DNA of 6,853 nucleotides from positions 1-6,853 of the forward strand of contig JAGTUY010000105.1 in the NCBI GenBank assembly GCA_018224455.1. The letters run 5' to 3'. Of the stretch, positions 5,658 to 6,853 are shown in pieces. The stretch comes from Desulfosarcina sp. (GTDB lineage: Bacteria > Desulfobacterota > Desulfobacteria > Desulfobacterales > Desulfosarcinaceae). Position 1 is the first letter of the stretch, and each line of letters opens with the position of its first letter. A program made the position numbers and the translations under genes. Under the pieces are notes generated by a model. It searched no databases, was not told where the DNA came from, and saw only the letters and a program-made list of their open reading frames with translations.

Positions 5658-6853
5658 TTATGGATTGCGCCAACGCTTGATAACCGCCAAAAACTGGTCT
5701 CCGAACCGTTCCAGCTTGCTCTGGCCGATGCCTGAAATGTTCAGCAGGTCATCCCGGGTGGCGGGACGGCGAGCCGCCATCTCCTTGAGGGTCTTGTCAT
5801 GGAAAATGACGTAGGGAGGGATGCTCAATTCCTTGGAAAGGTCCAGTCGAAGCCGCCTCAACTGTTCCCATAGTTCCCGTGGCACGGATTCGCTGACCGC
5901 GTCAGCCGCCGCTCTCGCCGTTTTTTTGCGGGTTGCCGCTTTGACCGGTTCCGGATCCCTGCGGAAGACAACCGGCGCCTCGTTCTTGAGAATTTTCCAG
6001 CTGTTTTCGTTCAGGCGAAGCCCGCTTCTGGCAGCCAGGTCCGTGTCCAGACAGTCCGCGGCCAGTAGCTGACGAAATACCGAGTGCCACTGCTTCGGTG
6101 CCAGTTCCTGGCCCACGCCGAAGGTTTTGATACGGTGATGACCGAATCGTTCCACGCGTGCGGTGGCCCTGCCTGTCAGCACATCGATGAGATACACCGC
6201 GCCGAAACGCTGGCCGGTGCGGTAGACGCAGGACAGGGCCTTTTGGGCGGCAACGGTGCCGTCCCAGGTGTCTACCGGCTCGGTACAATTGTCGCAGCAG
6301 TCGCAAGGGGGTGCATACGACTCGCCAAAATAGCCCAAAAGCCCTTTTCGCCGGCATTCGGGGCTTTCGCAGAAGCCCAGAAAAGCCCCCAGCTTACGCT
6401 GCTGGACCGATTTAAAGGCCTCGTTTGCGTTGGACAGGTCCTGCAGGTTGCGCATGGCCACCACATCGGACATCGCGTAAAACAGCCAGGCCTCGGCCGG
6501 TTGCCCGTCACGACCGGCGCGACCCGTCTCCTGGTAGTAAGCCTCCATGCTCGACGGCAGATCCAAGTGAATGACCACACGTATGTCCGGCTTGTCGATG
6601 CCCATGCCAAAAGCGACGGTGGCCACCATCACCCATCCGTCTCCCATTAAAAACCGCTGCTGATTCCGACGGCGGACATCGGCATCCAGCCCGGCATGGT
6701 AAGGCAAGGCCGAAAACCCTTTCTCCTCGAGCCAGCGGGCGATAGCATCCGCCCGCTTGCGGGTGCGCACATATACAATCCCCGCGTGCCCGTCATGTCG
6801 CTCCCGCAGTACGGCAAGCAACTGCTGTTTGTCGTTCTGCTTGATCCGGACAC
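5658..6853 (-). CDS. recQ: RecQ-family ATP-dependent DNA helicase (C-terminal two thirds, truncated by window edge)
   Basis: The visible 397 residues are the C-terminal part of a RecQ helicase, a 3'-5' DNA unwinding enzyme of recombination and replication-fork repair. Residues are numbered from the first full codon at 6851. Domains in order: second RecA-like lobe with YHAGLD (51-56), VATVAFGMGIDKPD (76-89) and the QETGRAGRD motif VI with its arginine finger (107-115); a zinc-binding site with C166, C183, C186 and C189 around RRKGLLGYFGE; a winged-helix RQC domain (about 200-285); and a single C-terminal HRDC domain (about 320-395, with DLLNISGIGQSKLERFG). E. coli RecQ is 609 residues, so about 210 residues including Walker A and the DEAH box lie beyond the right edge. 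The frame is open up to the window end, so there is no internal truncation. It converges with tatA, leaving 138 nt between them. Confidence 0.95.
   Translation of the reverse strand, partial: VRIKQNDKQQLLAVLRERHDGHAGIVYVRTRKRADAIARWLEEKGFSALPYHAGLDADVRRRNQQRFLMGDGWVMVATVAFGMGIDKPDIRVVIHLDLPSSMEAYYQETGRAGRDGQPAEAWLFYAMSDVVAMRNLQDLSNANEAFKSVQQRKLGAFLGFCESPECRRKGLLGYFGESYAPPCDCCDNCTEPVDTWDGTVAAQKALSCVYRTGQRFGAVYLIDVLTGRATARVERFGHHRIKTFGVGQELAPKQWHSVFRQLLAADCLDTDLAARSGLRLNENSWKILKNEAPVVFRRDPEPVKAATRKKTARAAADAVSESVPRELWEQLRRLRLDLSKELSIPPYVIFHDKTLKEMAARRPATRDDLLNISGIGQSKLERFGDQFLAVIKRWRNP

Noticed and set aside
6084..6650. A 188-codon open frame on the plus strand opposite recQ.
   Set aside because: It overlaps the conserved helicase motifs and zinc site of recQ in antisense and has no family resemblance.
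1..6853. CRISPR arrays, tRNA or rRNA genes, insertion sequences, toxin-antitoxin or phage genes.
   Set aside because: No regularly spaced direct repeats, no tRNA-like cloverleaf or rRNA stretch was recognised in the spacers, and no transposase, integrase or defence-protein motifs were seen in any frame.

Overview
The window holds eight genes and looks like an ordinary chromosomal stretch from a moderately GC-rich anaerobic bacterium. My best guess is a sulfate-reducing Desulfobacterota (Desulfosarcina/Desulfococcus-like). That rests on the NfnA/SudB-type flavoprotein, the resemblance of the small zinc-ribbon protein and the short TatA to deltaproteobacterial proteins I remember, and general codon use. 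It is inference, since no phylogenetic marker such as rRNA is present.

Layout, left to right. (1) Positions 1-457, minus strand: the N-terminal half of an NfnA/SudB/PyrK-like FAD/NAD-binding electron-transfer subunit, running off the left edge. (2) A 195-bp AT-rich divergent spacer with a promoter candidate for each side. (3) Positions 653-1441, plus: a complete TatD-family metal-dependent hydrolase. (4) A nearly perfectly symmetric 73-nt hairpin fills the gap between the convergent tatD and the next gene. (5) Positions 4663-1513, minus: a tight three-gene cluster of a MetE catalytic-domain-like protein, a MoxR-type AAA+ ATPase and a CoxE-like von Willebrand A protein. The last two genes are 2 nt apart. 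(6) A 195-bp divergent spacer carries a good sigma70-like promoter for the rightward genes, overlapped by two dyads. (7) Positions 4859-5257, plus: a six-cysteine zinc-ribbon protein of unknown function. It is followed by a short tatA (5337-5519) and a strong intrinsic terminator (5553-5599). (8) Positions 6853-5658, minus: the C-terminal two thirds of a RecQ helicase (second helicase lobe, zinc-binding/RQC region, HRDC domain), running off the right edge.

How they may work together. The MoxR ATPase and VWA protein should form a chaperone-like pair that remodels or loads metal into a client. The MetE-like gene directly upstream is the obvious candidate client or partner, but this is only suggested by gene order. 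The zinc-ribbon protein and TatA appear to share a transcript. TatD and TatA are not functionally linked despite their names. I saw no rRNA, tRNA, CRISPR array, insertion sequence or phage gene, and no clearly new multi-gene defence or mobile system. The observations most worth a check are the MetE-like/MoxR/VWA cluster with its altered zinc site, the operator-like dyads at 4786-4814, the symmetric hairpin at 1438-1510, and the zinc-ribbon/TatA pair.
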